34,721 nucleotides of DNA from Nakamurella silvestris (GTDB lineage: Bacteria; Actinomycetota; Actinomycetes; Mycobacteriales; Nakamurellaceae): contig QXCQ01000244.1 in assembly GCA_003576535.1 (NCBI GenBank), forward strand, positions 1 through 34,721. Reading direction: 5' to 3'. The notes under the pieces were generated by a model that saw only the letters and a list, made by a program, of their open reading frames with translations, did no database searches and was not told where the DNA came from. Position numbers and translations under genes: made by a program. This document shows, one piece after another, positions 15,660 through 25,019 of the stretch; within the stretch, counting starts at the first letter, position 1; every line of letters starts with the position of its first letter.

Positions 15660-18600
15660 ATGGGACATCGTCTGCTCAAGGTCGGCGCAGGTCGCCGGTC
15701 CCTCGCCCTGCTCACCGCCGTGGTGCTGGGGCTCGGATCCGCCGCCGCGGTCGACCTGGTCGCCTCGGCGGCCGATCCGACGGCGTCGATGACCATCACC
15801 AAACAGGCCAGCGAGACGACCGTGATCCCCGGCCAGGTGTTCGAGTACACCATCGAGTTCCAGTGCACCGCAGGCACTGTCAGCGGTTGCGTGAACGCCG
15901 CGATCTCCGATGTCCTGCCCGCGGGGTTGATCGTGGCACAGACCCCGGACATCTCGGGACCGGCAGCGGCGGCGGCCACCGTCGACGTCTCCGGGAACAC
16001 CGTCGGCATCACCTTCGGTGACGACCTCGGGGCCGGGCAGAAGGGGCTGGACGCCGGAGCCAGTTCCACCCTCACCATCTCGGTCCGGGTCGATCCGGAC
16101 ATCCCCTACTCCGCCTCCGGGGTCCCGTTGGTCAACACGGCCCGGATCACGGCCGACAACGCCGATCCGAAGCAGGCACCGGCCACGGTGACCCCGCAGG
16201 TCCCGCTGGAACTCGACGCCGTCACCACCAAGGCCATCGAGCCGGCGGGCGCCCTGCCCGTGCCCGGCACCCCATTGACGGCCACCCTGACCGGTGAGAA
16301 CACCTCCAACGCCGCGGTCGACACCCTGACCATCACCGACCCGGTGGATCCCGCCGCGACACCGAACCCGTTCACCTATCTCGGCCTGACTTCCCTCGGT
16401 ACCGTCGCCCTCCCACCGGGCGCGGACACCGTGCAGGTGCGCGTCTGGGTCGGCGGCAGCTGGACGGCAGGTCCCGTGGGACCACCCGCCGCCCTGCCTC
16501 CGGTGGTCGACCCGGCGACCGTCACCGGCCTGCAGTTCATCTTCACCAGCACCGACGGCGCGGACATCGCCCCCGGCGACGCCGCCTCCGTCGGGCTGAA
16601 CCTCGCCCAGCGGGACAACGTCACCGAGCTCACCGGGCCGATCACGATCACCAACACCGCCGTCACCACCGTCGCGCTCGGCGAGGCCAGGGGCACCTCC
16701 GATCCCGCCTCGGACACCTACCGGATCCCGCCGTCGGATCTGGCCGTGGAGGCGACCAAGAGATTCGACCCCGACGTCGTCCGGGCCGGTGACCCCAGCA
16801 CCGTCACCCTCACCGGCACCAACACCTCCGAGCTCGCCCTCGACACGTTGACCGTCACCGAGCCACGGCCGGGCTCGGACAACCCCTTCGCCGACGGCGG
16901 CCTGACCTTCACCGGCCTGGGAACCGACGGCAACGGCGGCGGGATTCAGTGGCCCCGCGGCGCGACGGCAGCGACCATCACCTACACCTGCGCCGGAACC
17001 GGGGCAGGTGCACCGGTCCCGGCCGCCGGGATCGGCACCCTGCCGCCTCCCCCGGCCGGTTGCACGGTCATCGGCTTCGCCGCCACCTTCACCGGCGGGA
17101 CGGCCTCGGGCGGCCAGGCCGTGATCCCGTTCACGGTGACCACCGCCGAGGACCAGGACACCGACGAGGTGGTCCGCAGCAACCAGGTGGGGGTGACCGG
17201 CAGCCTCGGCCAGGCCACCACCCAGAGCCAGGCGACCGACGAGATCACCTCCCTCATCGACCGTCTCGCCGTCACGGTCGCCAAGAGGATCTCCCCCGCG
17301 CAGATCAACTCCGCCCCGGGCCAGATCGCCACCGTCGGCCTCACCGGCACCCTCAGCCCCTTCCCCGCCTCGACCGTTGACGCCCACCAGCTCGTCGTCG
17401 CGGACCCGGCCGACCTCGCCGCCGATACCTGGTGGGATGCCTTCCAGGCGAGGAGTGTTGCCGCCACACCGGTTCCGGCCGAGTCGACGTTGACGGTCCA
17501 GTACTGGGACGGAACAGCGTGGGTGGACGTACCGGGGATGGTCGCCATCCCCGGTCCGACCGTGTTCTCCGGCGAGCTGCCTGCCGCGGTGAAAGGCTCT
17601 GCCCAAGGCATCCGATTCGTCTACGACTCCGAACAGGGTTTTCCGCCCGGTACCTCGGTCAAACCCAATCTCGCCTTCACCCTCCGCCCCGCGATGGCCG
17701 GGGAGGACGGCACGGTGACCGACTGCGCCCGCTCCGCCGCGTCGAACGGGCGGCTGACGGCCGCCGCCACCCAGACCGTCTGTCCCGAGATCACCCTGGT
17801 GCCACCGACCCCGGGGGTCGCCGACCTGGTCGAGAAGGACTGGGACCCGGACAAACTCGTCAACGCCCGGTCGGGCAACGAGATCGGTGCGACCCTGAGG
17901 TGGTCCACCGGAGGGTATTCCGGTGTGGACAGCCTCGTGCTGACCGACACCGGCGACCCGACCGGGACCGCCCTGGACCAGAGTGTGTTCGACTCCTTCG
18001 ACCTCGTCCGCATCGACCCGGTGACCACGGCGACGGATCCGCTGCTCATCTACGACCAGGTGGCCTCGGTGCAGCTGTACCGGCTGCCGGCCGGTAGTAC
18101 CGACCCCACCGCCGGCCAGTGGGTCGATGCCGCCGCCGACCCCTGCCCGGCCGCCTGCGACGGGACCTTCCCCGGCCTCGCCCTGTCCCCCGCCGAACGC
18201 GTGAACACCATCGGGTTCCGGCTCACCTACCAGGAGAGCCCGACCAGGGGTCCGCGAACGGGGAACGACCCGGCCGCGCCGGAACCCGGCAGCGGAGTGG
18301 CCGCATCGAACGGCGACAACCGAGCTGTCCATCCGGTTTTCGCCGTGCGTGACGAACTGCGCAGCAACGAGGACGTCCCGGTGACGGCCGAACACGTCTA
18401 CAACCTGCCCGGCCGGGCCGGGGAGGTGCGCAACACCGTGCGCGCCGAGGCCTTCGTCGGCGCGGAGAGGATCCTCACCGACGATGCGGCCGACGACGTC
18501 GCCCTGGTCGACATCCCGGTCACGGTGAAGGCCGAGAAGACCTGGTCCGGCGGCCCTCTCGGCATTCCTGCCGTCGGGGTGCCGGCCGATCGCCACCCCA

Positions 18601-21600
18601 CCGGCCGGGCGACGGTGAGTGTGCAGAACACCACCCCGGCCGAGGTGGACCAACTCGTCATCATCGACCCGGCCGGCGGCAGCAACCCGTTCGACGCGTT
18701 CGACCTCACCCGTTTCGTCACGATCCCCGATCCGCAGACCATCGGTGCCTCCACCGTCGTCATCACCCTGACGGACACGGCAGCCAACTCGAGCAGCTAC
18801 ACCAGGGCACAGGCGCTCGCCCTGACCGCGCCCCAACTGGCCGACGTGGTCGGGATCCGGATCGTCTACACCGGTCGGATCACCGCCGGTGCGCGCGCCG
18901 CGGTGTCCTTCGACACCCGATTGCGCGCGCAGGCCCGCTCCGACCAGCGGCCGCCGGTGGCCGGCCAGACCTTCACCAACGAGATGGAGGGCACCGCGAC
19001 CGATCTGCTCGACTACCCCGGCGTCGACCCGGTGACCAGCAGCGACGACGACCAGGCCACCATATCGGTACAACAGCAGGGTGTCGGCGTCACCACCGGC
19101 AAGGTCTTCACCCCGACCAACCAGACCGAGCCGGACAACACGCCGGTGCGGGTGACCCTGTCCGGCCAGCCCGCCGGGCCGTCCCGAACCACCACCATGT
19201 CACTGACGGACACCTCTGCGACCTTCTGGAACCAGTACGACTTCGTCGATCTGGCACCGATCACCCTGACCGCGCCGATCACCCGGGTGCAGGTCGATGC
19301 CTTCACCGGCGGAACCTGGACCCTCGTCGGTGGACAGCCGGTGCTCACCGGAGGCTCCTGGCACACCGGGGCGGCCACGACCGCGGCGAATCTGGCGCTG
19401 CCCAACGATGTCTCGCCCGGCCAGGTCCAGGGGATCCGGTACATCTTCACCCGTGCCGACGGCAGCAACTGGGAGAACCCGGCCACCCCCAACCAGTCCG
19501 CCCCCTTCCTGGTGAAGCGCCGGGCCGAGCTGAACACCGGCGGCCCCGTCCCCTCCACGCTGGTCGGCAGCGCCCCCGCGCCGGGTGAGACCTCGGCCGG
19601 CACCGCGACGAACACCGTCACCGCGAAGGTGACCAGCTCCGATGTCGACGCCGACGGGATCCCGCTGACCGCCTCGACCGACGCCACCGCGCGGATCGTG
19701 TACCGGCACGCCACCAACGCCGTCCAGGTGACCAAGACCCCCAGCGGGGACGTCAAGCAACCGGGCGCGGCCTTCCCGTACACCTTGACCTTCAAGAACA
19801 CCGGCCAGGTGCCGATCGAGAACCCCGTGGTCACCGACCGTCTCCCGGTCGACGGTGACGGCCCGCTGGTGGTGTTCCCCGACGGCGGGACCACCTACAC
19901 CTACACCCTGACCCCGGCCGGCTCCGGCCCGACCGCACTGCCCACCGACCCCGCCGCTGTCACCGTCACCGCCACCGGTACCGGGATCACCTTCCGTTTC
20001 CCGGCCGGCTCCCGCCTCGAGATCGGCCAGACCTACTCGATCTCCTTCCCGATGCAGACCCGTCCCGGGCTGGCCGCGAACACCCCGTTCACCAACGTCT
20101 TCGGTGTGGTGGCCGACCGGGCCTGGGACCAGTGCAGCGGCACCCTCGACGTGTCCGGCGAGTGCCGGGCCTCGGCGACCAACACGGTGCTCAGCGCCGG
20201 CGCACTGTCGGTCCGCAAACTGGTCAAGGGCGAGGACTCCAATCTGCTCGGCGTGATCACCGATCCCGCCGTGACCGCCGCCGTCACCTGCACCCCGAAC
20301 GCGGCCGGTTTCTACGGTCGTCCGTGCATCCCGGTCACCAGGCCCGGCGGCGACATCACCTGGCGGATGGAGTTCCAGAACTCGGGCAACCGGCCGATCG
20401 ACCGGATCGTCGCGGTGGACCGCCTTCCCGCGGTCGGCGACCGACTGGCCACGGCGAACCTGGCGCGGGGCAGCCAGTGGCAGCCGCTGCTCTCCGGGCC
20501 GCCGCCGGCCCTGGTGAACCCTTCCTCCGGCACCCTGAAGGCCTGGTACACCACGGATGCCACCCCCTGCGCGGCCGATCTCGCCACCGACGCCACCAAC
20601 TGCCCGGCGGGTGCCTGGACACCCTGGACCGCCGCACTGACCATCGATCCGGCCACCGTGACCGGGGTCAAGTACGAGATCCTGCCGGCCACCCCGCTGG
20701 CCCCGGCCGCGTTCACCAACGTGGACCTGCGGATGGTCGCCCCGGCCTACACCCCGGAGCTGACGAAGAACGCCGTCGCGTACAACACCATCGGCATGTC
20801 CGGCCGGTGGGTCAACAACCAGACGAAGGGCTACACCCTGACCACGGAGCCGCCGCGGGTGGGGGTGGCTCTGGCCACCGGCCCGGTCCAGGTGCTCAAG
20901 ACCGTGGCCGGGGACGCGGCCGAGCAGTACGCCCCCGTCACCTTCACCGCCACCCTCGACTGCACCTCGGTCGGACAGCAGGTACCACTGGGGAACCAGG
21001 CCGACCTGACGCTGACCCCCGGTGAGCCCGTCACCGTCGAGAACCTGCCGTGGGGCAGCCGGTGCACCGTCGAGGAATCCGACCAGGGCCAGACCTCCTG
21101 GTCGGCAAGCACTGTCACCGTCACCCAGGACCCGATCGAGATCCCGACCATCTCCGTCACCAACATCTACCGCTACGCCTCCCTGGTCGTCTCCAAAGTC
21201 GTGTCGACCAGCGCGGTGGACCAGGTGGGCACCCCGATCGGCTACGGCCCCTTCATCTTCGGGGTGAGCTGCACCTACCTCGGCAACCCGGTCTACGCCC
21301 AGGGTTACGGCCCGGACGCCCCGATGAACGCGGTCCTGGCCGACGCCGGCAGCTCGCAGTTCCTGCACCTGCCCGCCGGAGCGGACTGCACCGTCACGGA
21401 AACCGATGCCAAGGGCGCGGTTTCGATCACGGCGGTGGCCACCGCCGGCGACGCCGACCCGGTCACCAGCGAAGGTCCCTCCGTCGACATCACCCTGGCC
21501 CCGGACGGAGAACTCGTCCCGGCCGACCTCGTCGACGTCACCAACACCTACGACACGGGCACGATCAGCATCGTCAAGGAGGTCATTGGGGACGCCGCAC

Positions 21601-23132
21601 AGGAGTACGGCGCCGGGCCGTTCACCGCGCACCTGACCTGCACCCTCGACGACGAGTCCGGCAGCCGGTCCGTCTGGGACGGCGACCTCCTCCTGGGCGG
21701 TGGGCACCCGCTGACGGCGACGGTCGAGAACATCGCCGCCGGCGCCGAATGCACCGTCACCGAAACGGATTCCGCCGGTGCGACCTCGGTCTCCATCGCT
21801 CCGCAGGACCCGATCCTGGTGGCGGGGAACGAAACCGGAACGGTCACCATCACCAACAGTTTCGACATCGGGGAACTGGAGCTGGTCAAACAGGTCAGCG
21901 GCGGGGCCGCCGCCTACGCCCCGGACGCCTTCGAGGTCCAGGTGGACTGCACCGTGGACGGGAACCCGCTCCCCGGCTTCCCGAGGACCGTCAGCGTGAG
22001 CACCTCCGCGCCGACCAGGGTCCCCACCCTTGCGGGCTCGGTCTGCACCGCATCCGAGACCGGATCCGGCGGGGCGACGACCGTCACCTACGACCCGACC
22101 GGGACCGACGACCTATCGGGACCGGTGGACATCACCGCGGAGGACCCGGCGGTCGCGACCATCACCAACGAGTTCCGGTCCGGCGGCCTGCGGATCGTCA
22201 AGGACCTCACCGGACCGGGCAGTGCCATCGGATCCGGCCCGTTCACCTTCGCGATCACCTGCGAATACAACGGCACCGCGGCGGCCTACCAGGGGGAGAT
22301 CACCCTCACCCGTGAGGGATCCGGCACCAGCCTGACCTCACCTGTCGTCCCCGGGCTTCCGGTGGGCGCGGTGTGTGTGGTCACCGAGACGAACTCCGGT
22401 GGCGCGGACGCCGTCCCGGCCCCCGTCACGGTGACGATCCCCGACGGCGGCCCGGCCGGACCCGAGGCGGTGGTGACCGCCGGCTTCATCAACACCTTCT
22501 CCGCCGCGCGACTGGAGATCGCCAAGGTGGTGACCGGAACCGGGGCCGATGCCGCCGCGGGGAAGACCTTCACGGTGGCCGTCAGCTGTGAGCTGCCCTC
22601 CGCGGACGGTCCGGTGACCGTCTTCTCCGGGCCGCTCCTGATCAAGGGCGGACAGACCCTGGCCGTCACCGTCGCCGACGGCTCGGAACTGCTGGTGCCG
22701 ATCGGAACCCATTGCTACGCAGCGGAAACCGATACCGGCGGTGCGACGGGGGTGGGGATCGATTTCGACTCCTACGATCGGGCGGCGGTGGCGCAGCTCG
22801 CTGTGGAGCTGCAGACCCTGACGATCACCGTCACCAACACCTTCACCGCCCCGGAGCCGCCGACCACCGGGCCGACCACCGGGCCGAGCACCACCGGGCC
22901 GACCACGGGCCCGACCGGGCCCGGCACCACCGGGCCGTCGGTCACCATCGCCCCCACGTCCGCCCCGAGCACCCCGCCGGTACCCCCGGGGACCGGTGGG
23001 CTGCCGGTGACCGGTGCGCCGGTCACCCACCAGCTCGTGCTGATCGCCGCACTGCTGGCGGCCGGCCTGTTGCTGGTCGGCTACGGCCGTCGGGGTCGGG
23101 GCAGTTCGGGACGGGGCAGTCGGCAGCACTGA
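15660..23132 (+). CDS. Giant LPVTG-anchored surface stalk protein with DUF11-like and DUF5979-like repeats
   Basis: 2490 residues, exported and sortase-anchored. A signal peptide ends near ASA (about 35-37). About eight DUF11-like beta-sandwich units begin near residues 40, 186, 362, 537, 722, 954, 1141 and 1353, with a related unit near 1514. Six DUF5979-like units follow, starting near 1742, 1838, 1965, 2069, 2173 and 2281. Each of the six has an early Lys (as in IVKEV), a Glu in a TETD-like motif, an Asn in a VTNTF-like strand, and two Cys. A Pro-Thr-Gly linker leads to LPVTG (2448-2452), a hydrophobic helix and an RRGRG tail. The start has AAGGGGA six bases upstream. It is probably a fibrous adhesin or stalk; no clear ligand-binding head is visible. 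The sortase at 12987 is a candidate anchoring enzyme. Confidence 0.88.
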   Translation: MGHRLLKVGAGRRSLALLTAVVLGLGSAAAVDLVASAADPTASMTITKQASETTVIPGQVFEYTIEFQCTAGTVSGCVNAAISDVLPAGLIVAQTPDISGPAAAAATVDVSGNTVGITFGDDLGAGQKGLDAGASSTLTISVRVDPDIPYSASGVPLVNTARITADNADPKQAPATVTPQVPLELDAVTTKAIEPAGALPVPGTPLTATLTGENTSNAAVDTLTITDPVDPAATPNPFTYLGLTSLGTVALPPGADTVQVRVWVGGSWTAGPVGPPAALPPVVDPATVTGLQFIFTSTDGADIAPGDAASVGLNLAQRDNVTELTGPITITNTAVTTVALGEARGTSDPASDTYRIPPSDLAVEATKRFDPDVVRAGDPSTVTLTGTNTSELALDTLTVTEPRPGSDNPFADGGLTFTGLGTDGNGGGIQWPRGATAATITYTCAGTGAGAPVPAAGIGTLPPPPAGCTVIGFAATFTGGTASGGQAVIPFTVTTAEDQDTDEVVRSNQVGVTGSLGQATTQSQATDEITSLIDRLAVTVAKRISPAQINSAPGQIATVGLTGTLSPFPASTVDAHQLVVADPADLAADTWWDAFQARSVAATPVPAESTLTVQYWDGTAWVDVPGMVAIPGPTVFSGELPAAVKGSAQGIRFVYDSEQGFPPGTSVKPNLAFTLRPAMAGEDGTVTDCARSAASNGRLTAAATQTVCPEITLVPPTPGVADLVEKDWDPDKLVNARSGNEIGATLRWSTGGYSGVDSLVLTDTGDPTGTALDQSVFDSFDLVRIDPVTTATDPLLIYDQVASVQLYRLPAGSTDPTAGQWVDAAADPCPAACDGTFPGLALSPAERVNTIGFRLTYQESPTRGPRTGNDPAAPEPGSGVAASNGDNRAVHPVFAVRDELRSNEDVPVTAEHVYNLPGRAGEVRNTVRAEAFVGAERILTDDAADDVALVDIPVTVKAEKTWSGGPLGIPAVGVPADRHPTGRATVSVQNTTPAEVDQLVIIDPAGGSNPFDAFDLTRFVTIPDPQTIGASTVVITLTDTAANSSSYTRAQALALTAPQLADVVGIRIVYTGRITAGARAAVSFDTRLRAQARSDQRPPVAGQTFTNEMEGTATDLLDYPGVDPVTSSDDDQATISVQQQGVGVTTGKVFTPTNQTEPDNTPVRVTLSGQPAGPSRTTTMSLTDTSATFWNQYDFVDLAPITLTAPITRVQVDAFTGGTWTLVGGQPVLTGGSWHTGAATTAANLALPNDVSPGQVQGIRYIFTRADGSNWENPATPNQSAPFLVKRRAELNTGGPVPSTLVGSAPAPGETSAGTATNTVTAKVTSSDVDADGIPLTASTDATARIVYRHATNAVQVTKTPSGDVKQPGAAFPYTLTFKNTGQVPIENPVVTDRLPVDGDGPLVVFPDGGTTYTYTLTPAGSGPTALPTDPAAVTVTATGTGITFRFPAGSRLEIGQTYSISFPMQTRPGLAANTPFTNVFGVVADRAWDQCSGTLDVSGECRASATNTVLSAGALSVRKLVKGEDSNLLGVITDPAVTAAVTCTPNAAGFYGRPCIPVTRPGGDITWRMEFQNSGNRPIDRIVAVDRLPAVGDRLATANLARGSQWQPLLSGPPPALVNPSSGTLKAWYTTDATPCAADLATDATNCPAGAWTPWTAALTIDPATVTGVKYEILPATPLAPAAFTNVDLRMVAPAYTPELTKNAVAYNTIGMSGRWVNNQTKGYTLTTEPPRVGVALATGPVQVLKTVAGDAAEQYAPVTFTATLDCTSVGQQVPLGNQADLTLTPGEPVTVENLPWGSRCTVEESDQGQTSWSASTVTVTQDPIEIPTISVTNIYRYASLVVSKVVSTSAVDQVGTPIGYGPFIFGVSCTYLGNPVYAQGYGPDAPMNAVLADAGSSQFLHLPAGADCTVTETDAKGAVSITAVATAGDADPVTSEGPSVDITLAPDGELVPADLVDVTNTYDTGTISIVKEVIGDAAQEYGAGPFTAHLTCTLDDESGSRSVWDGDLLLGGGHPLTATVENIAAGAECTVTETDSAGATSVSIAPQDPILVAGNETGTVTITNSFDIGELELVKQVSGGAAAYAPDAFEVQVDCTVDGNPLPGFPRTVSVSTSAPTRVPTLAGSVCTASETGSGGATTVTYDPTGTDDLSGPVDITAEDPAVATITNEFRSGGLRIVKDLTGPGSAIGSGPFTFAITCEYNGTAAAYQGEITLTREGSGTSLTSPVVPGLPVGAVCVVTETNSGGADAVPAPVTVTIPDGGPAGPEAVVTAGFINTFSAARLEIAKVVTGTGADAAAGKTFTVAVSCELPSADGPVTVFSGPLLIKGGQTLAVTVADGSELLVPIGTHCYAAETDTGGATGVGIDFDSYDRAAVAQLAVELQTLTITVTNTFTAPEPPTTGPTTGPSTTGPTTGPTGPGTTGPSVTIAPTSAPSTPPVPPGTGGLPVTGAPVTHQLVLIAALLAAGLLLVGYGRRGRGSSGRGSRQH
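22860..22937 (+). repeat. Pro-Thr-Thr-Gly tandem repeat encoding a wall-spanning linker
   Basis: Imperfect CCGACCACCGGG units encode PTTG/PSTTG/PTG repeats just before the sorting signal. Such extended segments typically thread through peptidoglycan. Length variation by slippage is possible. Confidence 0.75.
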
Positions 23133-23182
23133 CCTGGTGCGTCACGGTGGACCGACCGGCTGATCCTGCTAGAACTGGGTAC

Positions 23183-24691
23183 ATGGGACAGATGGGAACA
23201 CCGGCAACCGAACACCTGGAAGTCGAGCTGAAGTTCGAGGTCGAGGCAGGGACCGTCCTACCGGGCCTGAACGACCTCGACGGGGTCGCCGAGGTCAGAG
23301 TGTCCCAGAGCGAGCTGTCGGCGACCTATTTCGACCTGCCGGGCCTGCGGCTGGCCCGCGCGGGCGTCACCCTGCGCAGACGCACCGGCGGCCACGACGC
23401 CGGCTGGCACCTGAAGCTGCCTGCCGGGGATGACGCCAGAACGGAGTACCAGGTCGAACTCGGCGACAGCGAGTCGGTGGTTCCCGCCGAACTCCTCGAC
23501 CACATCCGGGTGCTGGTGCGGGACCACGCCCCGGCGCCGGTGGCCACCATCCGCACCTCGCGGACCGAGCACCTGCTGATCGGCCCCGACGGCACCCACT
23601 TGGTGGAGGTCGCCGACGACACCGTACGCACCCAGGCCTTCCAGGCGGCGGGATCGGCCCGGCTGGACAGTTGGCGTGAATGGGAGGTCGAACTGGTCGA
23701 CGGGCCAGCCCGGACCGTGAAAGCGGTCCGTAAGGCGTTGCTCAAGGCCGGGGCCACCACGGCCGGCCGCGGCTCGAAACTGGTCCACGCCCTCGGCGGG
23801 CTGCCTGCCGCGGACTGCCCCGCCCCCGACCGCAAGGGTCCGGCCGGGGCCGTCCTGCGGCCCTATCTGCAGGAACAGATCACCGAACTGTTCGATCGCG
23901 ATCCGCAGGTGCGTCGGGACGAACCCGAAGGCATCCACAAGATGCGGGTGGCGACCCGGCGACTGCGCAGCGCCCTGTCCACCTTCCGCCCGTTGCTGGA
24001 CGGCGAGGTCACCGACCCGATCAGGGACGAGCTGAAATGGCTGGCCGAGATCCTCGGTCGGGCGCGGGACGTGCAGGTCCAGACCGAACGGTTGCATTTG
24101 GCGGTGCTCGCGGAACCGTCCGACCTGGTTCTCGGTCCGGTGGACCGCCGGGTCCAGCTGACCCTCACCCAGGCCTACCGTGAGGCCTTCACCGGAGTGC
24201 GCCAGGCCCTGGACTCCACCCGTTACTTCCGGCTGCTCGATGCGTTGGACACCCTGTCCGACCACCCGCCGCTGAGCGCGAAGGCGGCGGGCCGCGCCGA
24301 CCGGGTGCTGCCGGATCTGGTGGCGAAAAAATGGAAGCGGCTGCGCAAGGCCGCCGGGGTGGTGCTCGCCGACGGGACGGACGGCGAGCTGCACGAGACC
24401 CGAAAGGCCGCCAAACGGGCGCGGTACGCCGCGGAGGTGGTCGGGGTCGTGTTCCCCCGGGCACGCAAGGATGCCGAGATCGGCCAGGACCTCCAGGAGA
24501 TCCTGGGTGAGCACCAGGACAGCGTCGTCAGCCGTGACCATCTGCGCGAGCTGGCGGCCCAGGCCTACGGGGCCGGTGAGAACACCTTCACCTTCGGGTT
24601 GCTGCACGCCCGGCAGCAGGCGATCGCCGAGGAGATCGAGGGCCGGTTCCCGGCGATCTGGAAAAAGGCCGACCGCCGGCTGCGCCGCTGA
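23183..24691 (+). CDS. CYTH and CHAD domain protein
   Basis: 502 residues, cytoplasmic. The CYTH domain (about 10-205) carries the signature ExExK (E13, E15, K17) and basic/acidic strands lining a triphosphate tunnel (LRRRTGG, WHLKLPAG, WEVELVDG). The CHAD domain (about 226-500) is helical with the conserved basic-His motifs GIHKMRVATRRLRS and LHETRKAAKRARYAAE. CYTH enzymes hydrolyse inorganic or organic triphosphates, and CHAD helices bind polyphosphate, so a polyphosphate-linked phosphatase is likely. No ribosome binding site precedes the ATG. A TAGAAC element at 23170-23175, eight bases upstream, would suit a leaderless transcript. The gene begins 50 bases after the stalk gene and is not obviously linked to it in function. 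Confidence 0.9.
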   Translation: MGQMGTPATEHLEVELKFEVEAGTVLPGLNDLDGVAEVRVSQSELSATYFDLPGLRLARAGVTLRRRTGGHDAGWHLKLPAGDDARTEYQVELGDSESVVPAELLDHIRVLVRDHAPAPVATIRTSRTEHLLIGPDGTHLVEVADDTVRTQAFQAAGSARLDSWREWEVELVDGPARTVKAVRKALLKAGATTAGRGSKLVHALGGLPAADCPAPDRKGPAGAVLRPYLQEQITELFDRDPQVRRDEPEGIHKMRVATRRLRSALSTFRPLLDGEVTDPIRDELKWLAEILGRARDVQVQTERLHLAVLAEPSDLVLGPVDRRVQLTLTQAYREAFTGVRQALDSTRYFRLLDALDTLSDHPPLSAKAAGRADRVLPDLVAKKWKRLRKAAGVVLADGTDGELHETRKAAKRARYAAEVVGVVFPRARKDAEIGQDLQEILGEHQDSVVSRDHLRELAAQAYGAGENTFTFGLLHARQQAIAEEIEGRFPAIWKKADRRLRR

Positions 24692-24715
24692 CCACGGGCC
24701 CAGGGGCCGCGGGCC

Positions 24716-24790
24716 GCGGGAGCGAGGTCAGCGGGAGCGAGGTCAGCGGGGGCGAGGTCAGCGGCTAGCGGGAAAGCGGCTAGCGGCCGA
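24716..24790. repeat. 15-bp tandem repeat between convergent genes
   Basis: Three near-exact units of GCGGGAGCGAGGTCA (24716-24760, one A-to-G change in the third) are followed by two degenerate 15-base units starting GCGGCTAGCGG. The last unit contains the TAG stop of the mycoredoxin gene (24780-24782 on the minus strand). The array fills the gap with the CYTH-CHAD gene. Confidence 0.85.
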
Positions 24791-25019
24791 GCTTGGCCAG
24801 AACCTGGGAGACGTCCGGGTTCGTCATCCCGGACCCGTCCTGGAAGACCACCGTCGGGACGGTGCGGTTCCCGCGGTTGAACCCCTCGACGACGGCCGCC
24901 GCCGCCGGGGTCTCCTCGATGTCGATGTCCTCGAACTCGATCCCCGCCCGGTCCAGGTCGATCAGCAGCCGATGGCAGAACGGGCACCAGGACGTGGTGT
25001 AGACGGTGATGTCGCTCAT
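24780..25019 (-). CDS. Mycoredoxin/glutaredoxin-like protein
   Basis: 79 residues, cytoplasmic thiol-disulfide oxidoreductase. A thioredoxin fold starts at once (MSDITVYTTSWCPFC) with the active pair C12-P-F-C15. The cis-Pro motif TVPTVVF follows, then GMTNPDVSQVLAKLG. Size and motifs match mycoredoxin-1 of mycothiol-producing actinobacteria, which reduces mycothiolated protein disulfides. The ATG overlaps the stop of the AI-2E family gene by four bases (ATGA), so the two are translationally coupled. Confidence 0.88.
   Translation of the reverse strand: MSDITVYTTSWCPFCHRLLIDLDRAGIEFEDIDIEETPAAAAVVEGFNRGNRTVPTVVFQDGSGMTNPDVSQVLAKLGR

Noticed and set aside
15426-21707. Two long minus-strand frames (15426-19073 and 19200-21707)
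   Set aside because: Both are antisense to the stalk gene, whose repeats, signal peptide and sorting signal are coherent. The antisense products are low-complexity.
24716-24790. CRISPR-like array
   Set aside because: The units are 15 bases and contiguous, with no spacers.
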